Of a stretch of 5,801 nucleotides of DNA, positions 1 through 5,542 are shown one piece after another. Origin of the DNA: Legionellales bacterium UBA4722 (GTDB lineage Bacteria; Pseudomonadota; Gammaproteobacteria; DSM-16500). Location: NCBI GenBank assembly GCA_002404295.1, contig DHJK01000072.1, positions 39,238-45,038 on the forward strand, given 5' to 3'. The position numbers and the translations under genes were made by a program. The number at the start of each line of letters is the position of its first letter. Positions within the stretch are counted from its first letter, which is position 1. The notes below the pieces were generated by a model. That model did not search any database. It was not told where the DNA came from and was given only the letters and a program-made list of their open reading frames with translations.

Positions 1-19
1 ATCAGCTTTGAAAGACTAG

Positions 20-47
20 GTTGTTTCGCTCGCGCTCGCAATGACGA
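20..47 (-). repeat. Fragment of a CGTCATTGCGAG-type intergenic repeat
   Basis: Read on the minus strand, 46 down to 27 gives CGTCATTGCGAGCGCGAGCG, followed by AAACAACC. Short non-coding repeats beginning CGTCATTGCGAG are scattered between genes in many bacterial genomes. This copy is GC-rich inside an AT-rich region and ends near the window edge, so its full extent is unknown. A short inverted repeat GTCAC (53-57) / GTGAC (68-72) lies beside it. No second copy occurs in the window, so the repeat status rests on recognising the consensus. Confidence 0.5.
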
Positions 48-74
48 GCACGGTCACGATGGATGCAGTGACAA

Positions 75-104
75 TTGAGAGATAGTTAGGGTAATATCTA
101 TTTT
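75..104 (+). promoter_or_regulatory. Possible sigma70 promoter of the small exported-protein gene
   Basis: TTGAGA (75-80) matches the -35 consensus at five of six bases. An 18-base spacer separates it from TATTTT (99-104), which matches the -10 consensus at four of six. A start near 111 would leave a leader of about 40 bases containing the ribosome binding site. A second pair, TTGAAT (110-115) and TATCAT (134-139), is comparable in score but would start the RNA after the ribosome binding site, so I prefer the first. Confidence 0.3.
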
Positions 105-150
105 GTGGATTGAATAGACCCGGGAAACTTAATTATCATAGGAGATTGAA

Positions 151-462
151 ATGCGTACTATTTATAAAATGTTTGTGATTTTCGCTATGCTTGCAACTCA
201 ACAAGTTTTTGCTGATGATGCTGTACAGAATGAGCCCGCTCGTGATAAGTCATGTATTGTCATTGCTAAAGCGTGTTCTTCCGCGGGTTTTGTTGGTAGA
301 AGATCTGAAACCAAAGGCATATGGCATAATTGCATGGAGCCAACTCTTTTAGGCCAAACAGTTGCTGGTGTTAAAGTGGATCCAGCTGATGTGAAAACGT
401 GTCGGATGCATAAAATAAAAGAATTGCAAATGCAATTAGAGCAATTCAAAAACGTTAAATAA
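151..462 (+). CDS. Small exported four-cysteine protein of unknown function
   Basis: This 103-residue protein begins with a clear Sec signal peptide: a basic start (MRTIYK), a hydrophobic core at about residues 7-17, and a cleavage site after VFA at residue 21. The mature part of about 82 residues should be periplasmic or secreted. It has four cysteines (C35, C42, C61, C84), enough for two disulfides, and ends in a charged amphipathic helix at about 85-101. GGAG (141-144) lies six bases before the ATG, which fixes the start. The arrangement of an IAKAC segment, a KGIWHNCM segment, and LLGQTVAGVKVDPADVKTCR resembles, from memory, short uncharacterised exported proteins of Legionella-type genomes. 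I cannot name a family. A terminator follows 24 bases after the stop, so the gene looks monocistronic. It is a real gene with fair certainty; its function is unknown. Confidence 0.85.
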   Translation: MRTIYKMFVIFAMLATQQVFADDAVQNEPARDKSCIVIAKACSSAGFVGRRSETKGIWHNCMEPTLLGQTVAGVKVDPADVKTCRMHKIKELQMQLEQFKNVK

Positions 463-484
463 CATCCTGGCTTAGAGGAAATTT

Positions 485-1774
485 TTAAAAAGGTACCGTT
501 CTGGTACCTTTTTTTCTAAAATAAAGCACTCTCTCCAAAACAAAAGATCCAATCAAGATCGCAATCATTGTGTAGACAGCGGAACGTGAATGCTGGTAGG
601 TATATACTTCTAATATGCAAAATAATAACATGCAAAGAATTAATGACGTTATAACGAGTGATTTATTCGCACCTGTTTGTGACAAGATTCTCAGATGTCC
701 GGCATTGACCGCAGCATAAATTAATAAAAACGCGCCACTGCCCATCATGGTGACGCCAGCTAAATCAAACAATAAAATGAAAATGATCACTAATGCTGAA
801 GTGATGAGTAAACCACCCGTCGCACCACGCCATTCTGTGCGTGTAAAATAGCTTGGCAATTCGCCATCACGTGCCACCATATAGCAAACATTGGCTGCAC
901 CAAACAATGTTGCATTAATGGCGGATGCGGTTGAAAATAAGGCGGCTATTGAAATGAGTTTAAATCCAGTGTTTCCTAGAAAGGGTTTTGCTGCTAATGC
1001 TAGGGCAAAGTCACCAGAAGTACTTATTTCATTTAAGCTTAGATTGCCAATGACGGTAATAGACACAGCTAAATAAATGGCGATAACAATAAAGACACTA
1101 CTGTATAAAGCAATGGGTAAACTTTTTTGTGGGTTGTTCATGTTGCCTGCTGCATTGGTGATAATGCCAAACCCTTCATAACCAATAAAGAGTACACCTG
1201 CTCCAAAGAAAATACTTTCCGTACTGGACCAATTAGCCAGCGCAAGATTTTCAGTGTGAATGAAAAATAAACCTATGCTTGCAAAAAGTATTAAAATGCT
1301 GACTTTCACTATTACAATAAATAGTTCCGCTTTTCCAACGGAGCCCGCGCCTAACATATTGATGATTGTGAAAAACAGAACGATGCCGCATGCAATACTT
1401 TTACTTAATAATGGGGTAGGGTGGGTTGTGAAAAATGTAATGCAGTAGGCTGAAAAACCTTGTGCATAAAGTGCGATTGATATGATATAACCGATCCACA
1501 TAAATAAATTCATTCCGCCGCTCATGGCGCCCCGGCCCCAACCACACACTAAAAATTCGACCGCACCACCTGCGGAGGGGAATTTAGCACCTAATTTTGC
1601 ATAAGAATATGTTGAAAATAATGCAATGACGCCGCCAATTAAAAATGAAAGCCACATGGCGGAGCCCGCTGCAGTTGCTACTACGCCTAAAATTGAAAAT
1701 ATGCCGGCGCCGATCATGGCGCCGATGCCTATTGCGATGGCGGCGGGGATTGAGATAGTGGTATTTGTTTTCAT
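485..1774 (-). CDS. APC-superfamily amino acid permease
   Basis: This is a 429-residue inner-membrane secondary transporter, probably importing an amino acid or related amine by ion symport or exchange; the substrate cannot be read from sequence. About 12 hydrophobic segments are visible, the usual number. Helix 1 carries GAMIGAGIF (18-26), the glycine-rich unwound segment that binds substrate in this superfamily. Helix 6 carries FIGYEGFG (196-203), followed by the loop NAAGNMNNPQKSLP (207-220), the usual position of the conserved NP..x.P loop. ARDGELP (301-307) is the family's cytoplasmic loop after helix 8. AAGGA lies on the minus strand nine bases upstream of the ATG, supporting the start. 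The length is at the short end of the family's range but nothing is missing. Its last nine codons (KKGTRTVPF) are made from the terminator hairpin shared with the convergent gene. AT-rich TATAGT and TACAAT stretches upstream could be -10 boxes, but no good -35 pairs with them. Confidence 0.93.
   Translation of the reverse strand: MKTNTTISIPAAIAIGIGAMIGAGIFSILGVVATAAGSAMWLSFLIGGVIALFSTYSYAKLGAKFPSAGGAVEFLVCGWGRGAMSGGMNLFMWIGYIISIALYAQGFSAYCITFFTTHPTPLLSKSIACGIVLFFTIINMLGAGSVGKAELFIVIVKVSILILFASIGLFFIHTENLALANWSSTESIFFGAGVLFIGYEGFGIITNAAGNMNNPQKSLPIALYSSVFIVIAIYLAVSITVIGNLSLNEISTSGDFALALAAKPFLGNTGFKLISIAALFSTASAINATLFGAANVCYMVARDGELPSYFTRTEWRGATGGLLITSALVIIFILLFDLAGVTMMGSGAFLLIYAAVNAGHLRILSQTGANKSLVITSLILCMLLFCILEVYTYQHSRSAVYTMIAILIGSFVLERVLYFRKKGTRTVPF
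487..515 (+). terminator. Rho-independent terminator between convergent genes
   Basis: AAAAAGGTACC (487-497) and GGTACCTTTTT (503-513) form a perfect 11-bp stem around the five-base loop GTTCT, and seven T residues run from 509 to 515. On the plus strand this is a textbook terminator for the small exported-protein gene. On the minus strand the same hairpin is followed by only five T residues (491-487), so it could also end the permease transcript, though more weakly. The whole hairpin lies within the last codons of the permease gene. Confidence 0.85.
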
Positions 1775-2046
1775 TATGTGACGTCCTTGTTAAATTATTG
1801 TAACTATATAGTCTGTGATAAGGCGCTGCTGTATTCCTTATGCTAAACAACTTTCTTTAAATAAAAAAGGACATATCTTTAGAAAAAAGCGTATTTTTGT
1901 TCCCCCTTCCTTGCCTTCCCTCAGCCTAGAGGGGGAAGGAATGTGATCGTGAGCTTGCTGATTTTATCAGAAATTGCCGTAAAAAAATTCATTGAGAACA
2001 CTAAAAGCAATAAACTTTGCCCGTTATTTAAGCATCCTAGAGTTAC
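1775..2046. other. Gap between the divergent permease and ABC exporter genes
   Basis: The divergent gap holds no convincing gene. The permease ribosome binding site lies at its left end. The perfect palindrome ACTATATAGT (1803-1812) sits about 30 bases upstream of the permease start, where an operator could lie, but it is short and AT-only. A polypyrimidine inverted repeat is at 1900-1941. An open frame from an ATG at 1992 overlaps the ABC gene in another frame and has no ribosome binding site, so I discount it. Confidence 0.5.
1900..1941. repeat. Polypyrimidine/polypurine inverted repeat
   Basis: CCTTCCCTC (1914-1922) can pair with GAGGGGGAAGG (1929-1939) around a six-base loop, with two G residues bulged. 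An alternative seven-base pairing joins TTCCCCC (1900-1906) with GGGGGAA (1931-1937). The left side also contains mirror arms CCCTTCC and CCTTCCC separated by TTG. It is much richer in G+C than its surroundings, which suggests a dispersed intergenic repeat. No T-run follows it on either strand, so it is not a normal terminator. Confidence 0.4.
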
Positions 2047-2076
2047 TTGACCTTATTCCTTACTTCAAGCTACACT
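2047..2076 (+). promoter_or_regulatory. Sigma70-like promoter next to the ABC exporter start codon
   Basis: TTGACC (2047-2052) matches the -35 consensus at five of six bases. After 18 bases comes TACACT (2071-2076), matching the -10 consensus at four of six. The expected start site, about seven bases after the -10 box, falls on 2083, the A of the exporter's ATG. The TTG of the -35 box is in frame with the gene and could be mistaken for its start codon, but it has no ribosome binding site at a workable distance. Confidence 0.5.
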
Positions 2077-2082
2077 GCTTAT

Positions 2083-3831
2083 ATGAAAAATCCATATTTC
2101 GATTTAATTCGTACTGTCTGGTGTTATGGAAAACCGTGGCGAGCTTCTATCGTTGGCTATTATATTGCATACGTACTAGCGCAAGGTGCATTAGGTTTAA
2201 GTCCGTATGCATTTGGACGCGCCATAAATTTATTACAAGATTTCAAGCCCAGCCAACTTTCTAACGTTGTATTTTGGTTGATTGCCGGTGTAGTGGTGAT
2301 GCTGGTATTTTGGATATTTCATGGTCCTGCACGTATTGTTGAACGTAATGTCGCTCTAAAAATCCAGCAATCTTATAGACTCGATTTATATCAGCAATTG
2401 TCAAAGCTTCCACTTAACTGGCACCAAGATCATCACTCCGGCAATATTATCACGCGGCTTAATCGCGCAGCCGTGGCGCTTCGCCAATTTGCTGAAAATC
2501 AATTTCTGTATGTAGAAACGATTGTTAAATTTCTAGTTTCTATTGGGTTTTTATTATGGCTTTCTGTACCGGTAGGTATTCTCAGTTTTCTAGCCTCATC
2601 AATGGTTACCTATATCGTTATTTTATTTGATAGAAAATTGATACCACTATATAGCGCTGAAAATGAAATTGATAATCATGTAGGTGCTGTTCTATTTGAT
2701 TATATAAGCAACATGACGACTATTTTGACGCTTCGTCTTGGCGACCTAACGCATTCAAATTTACTGCAGCGAATGTTAGCAATCTGGCCACTTTTTCGTA
2801 AAGATTCAATCTTGAATGAAACAAAATGGTTTGTCATGATGATGTTGTTATCCATTGTCCAGGCAACACTTTTAATCGGTTATATTATTCATACGTTGCA
2901 TGCAGCCGGCGCGATTATGATTGGTTTAGTTGTGATGATCTTCCGTTATCAATGGGATCTTAGCACTGTATTTCATGATTTGAGCATACATTATAGCGAG
3001 CTTGTGCGCATGGATACGGATATTAAAGGTATGCAGCCTATTTTCAAAGATATTAAGAAATTAGTACATTTACCTAAAGGTACAGCTACAGCTAAGCAAT
3101 GGCATTCTTTTCAAATTAAAGAATTAACATTTCATCATTTAGGTAAGGAGCATCAAGGACATGTCTTTGATCGAGTCGGTTTTACTGTAAAGCGAGGTGA
3201 AAAAATTGCGTTAATAGGGGCGAGTGGCGGTGGGAAAAGTACTTTATTAAATATTTTATCTGGGCTTTATACGCCGTCTCTAGTGAAACTGGAAATTGAC
3301 GGAGTTCATTTTAATTCTTTAGAACCATTAAAAGTGATTACGACGCTCATTCCACAAGATCCCGAGATTTTTGAAAATACCATTGCGTTTAACATTACAA
3401 TGGATTTACCCATTACTTCTAATGAAATGGAAAGTGCCTCTGAGCTTGCAGGTTTCATGCCAGTGTTAAACACATTGCCGTCTGGTTTCGAAACAGATAT
3501 TCGTGAAAAAGGTCTTAACCTATCGGTAGGCCAAAAACAACGCCTTGCATTGGCGCGCGGATTATTTGCCGCTCGCTTTAGTTCGCTTATTTTAATGGAT
3601 GAGCCCACATCAAGTGTCGATTTACCAACAGAAAAAGAAATCCTTTCAGGCGTGATTCATGCATTTCCAGATGCCGCCATGATTGTTTCACTGCATCGCT
3701 TGCATCTTTTGCCACAGTTTGATTCTGTAGTTTTGCTTAAAGGTGGAAAGGTTATTGCGAGTGGGTCCACGGCAGAATTGTTACACAACCCTGGGCCGGT
3801 ACGCGATCTATGGAGAGCTTATAGTGTTTAA
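2083..3831 (+). CDS. ABC exporter with fused membrane and ATPase domains
   Basis: This 582-residue half-transporter would work as a homodimer in the inner membrane and probably export a small molecule, lipid or peptide; the substrate is not identifiable. Residues about 1-320 form the membrane domain, with about six hydrophobic helices (near 21-40, 62-80, 146-163, 166-182, 250-270 and 274-287). The ATPase domain follows: Walker A GASGGGKST (379-387), Q-loop glutamine in IPQDPEIFENTI (Q425), signature LSVGQ (480-484), Walker B LILMDEP (502-508) with catalytic E507, D-loop SSVD (510-513) and H-loop histidine in SLHR (H538). All catalytic residues are present. The signature has V where most families have G. 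I chose the ATG at 2083. An in-frame TTG 12 codons upstream would extend the protein to 594 residues, but that TTG is part of a promoter-like -35 box. No Shine-Dalgarno sequence precedes either start. The gene stands alone, with its own promoter and a possible terminator. Confidence 0.93.
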   Translation: MKNPYFDLIRTVWCYGKPWRASIVGYYIAYVLAQGALGLSPYAFGRAINLLQDFKPSQLSNVVFWLIAGVVVMLVFWIFHGPARIVERNVALKIQQSYRLDLYQQLSKLPLNWHQDHHSGNIITRLNRAAVALRQFAENQFLYVETIVKFLVSIGFLLWLSVPVGILSFLASSMVTYIVILFDRKLIPLYSAENEIDNHVGAVLFDYISNMTTILTLRLGDLTHSNLLQRMLAIWPLFRKDSILNETKWFVMMMLLSIVQATLLIGYIIHTLHAAGAIMIGLVVMIFRYQWDLSTVFHDLSIHYSELVRMDTDIKGMQPIFKDIKKLVHLPKGTATAKQWHSFQIKELTFHHLGKEHQGHVFDRVGFTVKRGEKIALIGASGGGKSTLLNILSGLYTPSLVKLEIDGVHFNSLEPLKVITTLIPQDPEIFENTIAFNITMDLPITSNEMESASELAGFMPVLNTLPSGFETDIREKGLNLSVGQKQRLALARGLFAARFSSLILMDEPTSSVDLPTEKEILSGVIHAFPDAAMIVSLHRLHLLPQFDSVVLLKGGKVIASGSTAELLHNPGPVRDLWRAYSV

Positions 3832-3833
3832 AT

Positions 3834-3880
3834 GCTTTGCAGCAGTTAAAAATAGAGTAGTCATGTTGTAAAGCTTGATT
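3834..3880 (+). terminator. Possible terminator after the ABC exporter
   Basis: GCTTTGCAGCA (3834-3844) pairs along its full length with TGTTGTAAAGC (3864-3874): 11 pairs including two G-U. The loop is 19 bases and the following tract TTGATTT is only moderately T-rich, so termination may be inefficient. It begins three bases after the exporter's stop codon, which supports a role in ending that transcript. Confidence 0.35.
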
Positions 3881-3903
3881 TAACACACCTCAACCGATAT
3901 TAT
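3875..3903 (+). promoter_or_regulatory. Sigma70 promoter of the TPR protein gene
   Basis: TTGATT (3875-3880) is followed after exactly 17 bases by TATTAT (3898-3903), matching the -35 consensus at four of six and the -10 consensus at five of six with ideal spacing. A start near 3910 gives an AT-rich leader of about 40 bases ending in the ribosome binding site GAGGA (3939-3943). The -35 box begins on the base after the upstream hairpin ends, so the TPR gene is probably transcribed separately from the exporter. Confidence 0.6.
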
Positions 3904-3950
3904 CTCAAAAAATTAAATAAACATCATAATAAAAGAACGAGGAAAATAGC

Positions 3951-5261
3951 ATGCAAACAAGAAAACCAATACACCCTTTTTCGGATCTATTGAACTTTGA
4001 AAAAGAATATCAACATCAAACTATAAAAAAATTGCTTAATGATTATTTCAACGATACGGAGCTCTTCTCATTATTAGAGTATGTGGATGTATCATCATAC
4101 AGAAATCTATCTTCTATTTGTCGTTGGAACAAAGATGTTATTCAACCTATTGAAGCTGTTCCAGATTTGAATTTAATTGATTATCATAATCTTATGCTTT
4201 TTGCAGAAGCAGCGCCAAAATTAGATCAACAAATGTGGTTTTATCATAATATTTTTAATCGACTTCAATATCTTTCAAGCTATAATTTTAATTATTTTTT
4301 ATTGCTTGGGAAAATTTGTGGCCTATTAGCTAAGTGTTATTTTCAATTAGGAGAATATGAATCTGCAAAAATGTATCAGTTATCTCTATTGGAAATACAA
4401 ATTGTATGTGCATTGTTAGAGTACAAAATGATTGATGGTGAAGACATTGCCGAAAGTTTTAATTATCTGGGTGTTATTTTTAGTCTTGAAAAAAAGTACG
4501 AACTGAGTAATATGTGCTATCGATACGCATTAACTGCTATCGAGTGCATGTCTAATCAACAATCATTTTTGATAGAGGGTGAATTACATTATAATATAGG
4601 CAGTCTGTATTTATTTCAAGGTGGCGCACAGGCATTTGAAGAGAATCAAGAAGATTTTTCTGAGCAAGAATTAGAAAATAGACAACGTTTTTTATTGCTT
4701 GCAGATGACTATTTTAAAATTTCATTAAAGTATGGTGTTGCGCCTGAAAAAATAGAGCCAAAACTTGTAATGCTAGCAGAAGCTAGCCAAAGATTAGAAA
4801 ACGACAAAGAATCAGTAAAACTTATGGAAGGTGCTGTTAACGCACTGATTGAAGACTCATGTGAAAAAAAATTAGAACAAAATACTACCGCAGTAAATAC
4901 AGAGAGAAAAAATACTGCAGATAATGAAACAGTTGATCTAAAATCGTCTCGCTCACTCATTAGAATCAACACTTCTTTTTCGCAAAATAATGTTGTCTAT
5001 TGCTCACCTCAGCCTGCTTCAACTACTGCGGCTCGTATAGCCAGATATCAAACAAACGCACCATTACTTCAAACGCCATTTCCGATAAGCGCTGTTACGT
5101 TGTTGCCTACTCCAAAATCATATTACAATGGTAGTTATGCATTCTTCCCTGCCGGTACTGTCGGCAGTCCGAGAACATATAATCCACCTTCTCAATCAAA
5201 CCATAGGAACGCTGAATATCCTGCAGCACAATCCTTCTCTATAACTTGTGCAAAAAGATAA
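3951..5261 (+). CDS. TPR-repeat protein with F-box-like N-terminal segment; candidate effector
   Basis: This 436-residue protein has no signal peptide or membrane segment, so it is cytosolic or delivered by a dedicated secretion system. GAGGA (3939-3943), seven bases before the ATG, fixes the start. At least two good tetratricopeptide repeats are visible: about 119-152 (LLAKCYFQLGEYESAKMY) and 167-200 (SFNYLGVIFSLEKKYELS). A third at about 208-262 (ELHYNIGSLYLF, then ADDYFKISLKYG) is split by an acidic insert (about 224-245). A fourth weaker pair of helices is at 270-302. TPRs are protein-binding scaffolds. Before them, residues 33-64 resemble an F-box, with YVDVSSYRNLSSICRW at 44-59; this is a hypothesis. 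Residues 331-436 are predicted disordered from composition (Ser, Thr, Pro, Tyr, Asn) with a single acidic residue, E422. Two hand-counted 60-base lines in the gene (4021-4080, 4201-4260) are 28-30% G+C, against 43-50% for two lines in the exporter gene. Effector is the favoured reading; an internal scaffold or regulator is equally compatible with the repeats alone. I recognise no named homologue. Confidence 0.88.
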   Translation: MQTRKPIHPFSDLLNFEKEYQHQTIKKLLNDYFNDTELFSLLEYVDVSSYRNLSSICRWNKDVIQPIEAVPDLNLIDYHNLMLFAEAAPKLDQQMWFYHNIFNRLQYLSSYNFNYFLLLGKICGLLAKCYFQLGEYESAKMYQLSLLEIQIVCALLEYKMIDGEDIAESFNYLGVIFSLEKKYELSNMCYRYALTAIECMSNQQSFLIEGELHYNIGSLYLFQGGAQAFEENQEDFSEQELENRQRFLLLADDYFKISLKYGVAPEKIEPKLVMLAEASQRLENDKESVKLMEGAVNALIEDSCEKKLEQNTTAVNTERKNTADNETVDLKSSRSLIRINTSFSQNNVVYCSPQPASTTAARIARYQTNAPLLQTPFPISAVTLLPTPKSYYNGSYAFFPAGTVGSPRTYNPPSQSNHRNAEYPAAQSFSITCAKR

Positions 5262-5327
5262 ACTGATACGAAGCGGTAAATATAAAAATTAATATTTAGT
5301 CTGATTTTTGAATGCAAGAAAAGACGA

Positions 5328-5388
5328 GTACGCACGCGCTAAGGTCTCCGCATAAATTTAAGCGAAATTTATGCGGATAGCTGCGTAC
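5328..5388. repeat. GC-rich palindromic element with two nested stems
   Basis: The inner stem is perfect: CCGCATAAATTT (5348-5359) pairs with AAATTTATGCGG (5365-5376) around the loop AAGCG. Outside it, GCT (5338-5340) pairs with AGC (5379-5381), and GTACGCA (5328-5334) pairs with TGCGTAC (5382-5388), with CGC bulged on the left and an uneven internal loop. Twenty-two base pairs in 61 bases is far beyond chance. There is no T-run on either strand, so a terminator is unlikely. The GC-rich outer arms stand out from the AT-rich flanks, consistent with a dispersed palindromic repeat or miniature mobile element. No second copy lies in the window. Confidence 0.65.
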
Positions 5389-5498
5389 GTGCGCGGGGTA
5401 GCTCTAGCCTAATATCTTTATCTGTGGATGATGTGGCACATCAAGACGATGCAACTGAGGATCAAAATCGTTTATTATCTCGGTCTTCTAAAAGATAA
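5343..5498 (+). pseudogene. Coding-like remnant running out of the palindromic element
   Basis: After a TAA at 5340-5342 the frame is open for 51 codons to a TAA at 5496-5498. The first 19 codons are the palindrome and its right flank. The rest reads as plausible protein, including VDDVAHQDDATEDQNRLL and a basic end SRSSKR, with ordinary codon choice. The frame is the same as that of the TPR gene, which stops at 5261 and also ends in KR. There is no ATG and no ribosome binding site, so it is not an independent gene as it stands. It may be the severed 3' end of an older gene, perhaps of the TPR gene or a relative, with the palindrome inserted. Chance cannot be excluded at this length. Confidence 0.3.
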
Positions 5499-5542
5499 TT
5501 TCTACAAGGTGGGGTTAAAAAATGCTGAAATATTGTCATTGA

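Noticed and set aside
1803..1812. ACTATATAGT palindrome as an operator for the permease
   Set aside because: Ten A/T-rich bases form palindromes easily by chance and there is no second site or identifiable regulator in the window.
2047..2082. In-frame TTG start that would lengthen the ABC exporter by 12 residues
   Set aside because: It has no ribosome binding site at a normal distance, the added residues lie upstream of the natural-looking MKNPYF start, and the TTG is the -35 box of the promoter.
1992..2264. A 90-codon ATG frame overlapping the exporter's 5' end
   Set aside because: It lacks a ribosome binding site, overlaps the exporter in another frame and its translation shows no protein-like features.
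5277..5298. TAAATAT/ATATTTA hairpin just after the TPR gene as a terminator
   Set aside because: The seven pairs are all A-T and no clean T-run follows directly, so it would be too weak.
5506..5542. AAGGTGGGG followed by an ATG at 5522
   Set aside because: It looks like a ribosome binding site and start, but the frame stops after six codons; at most a leader peptide or a dead start.
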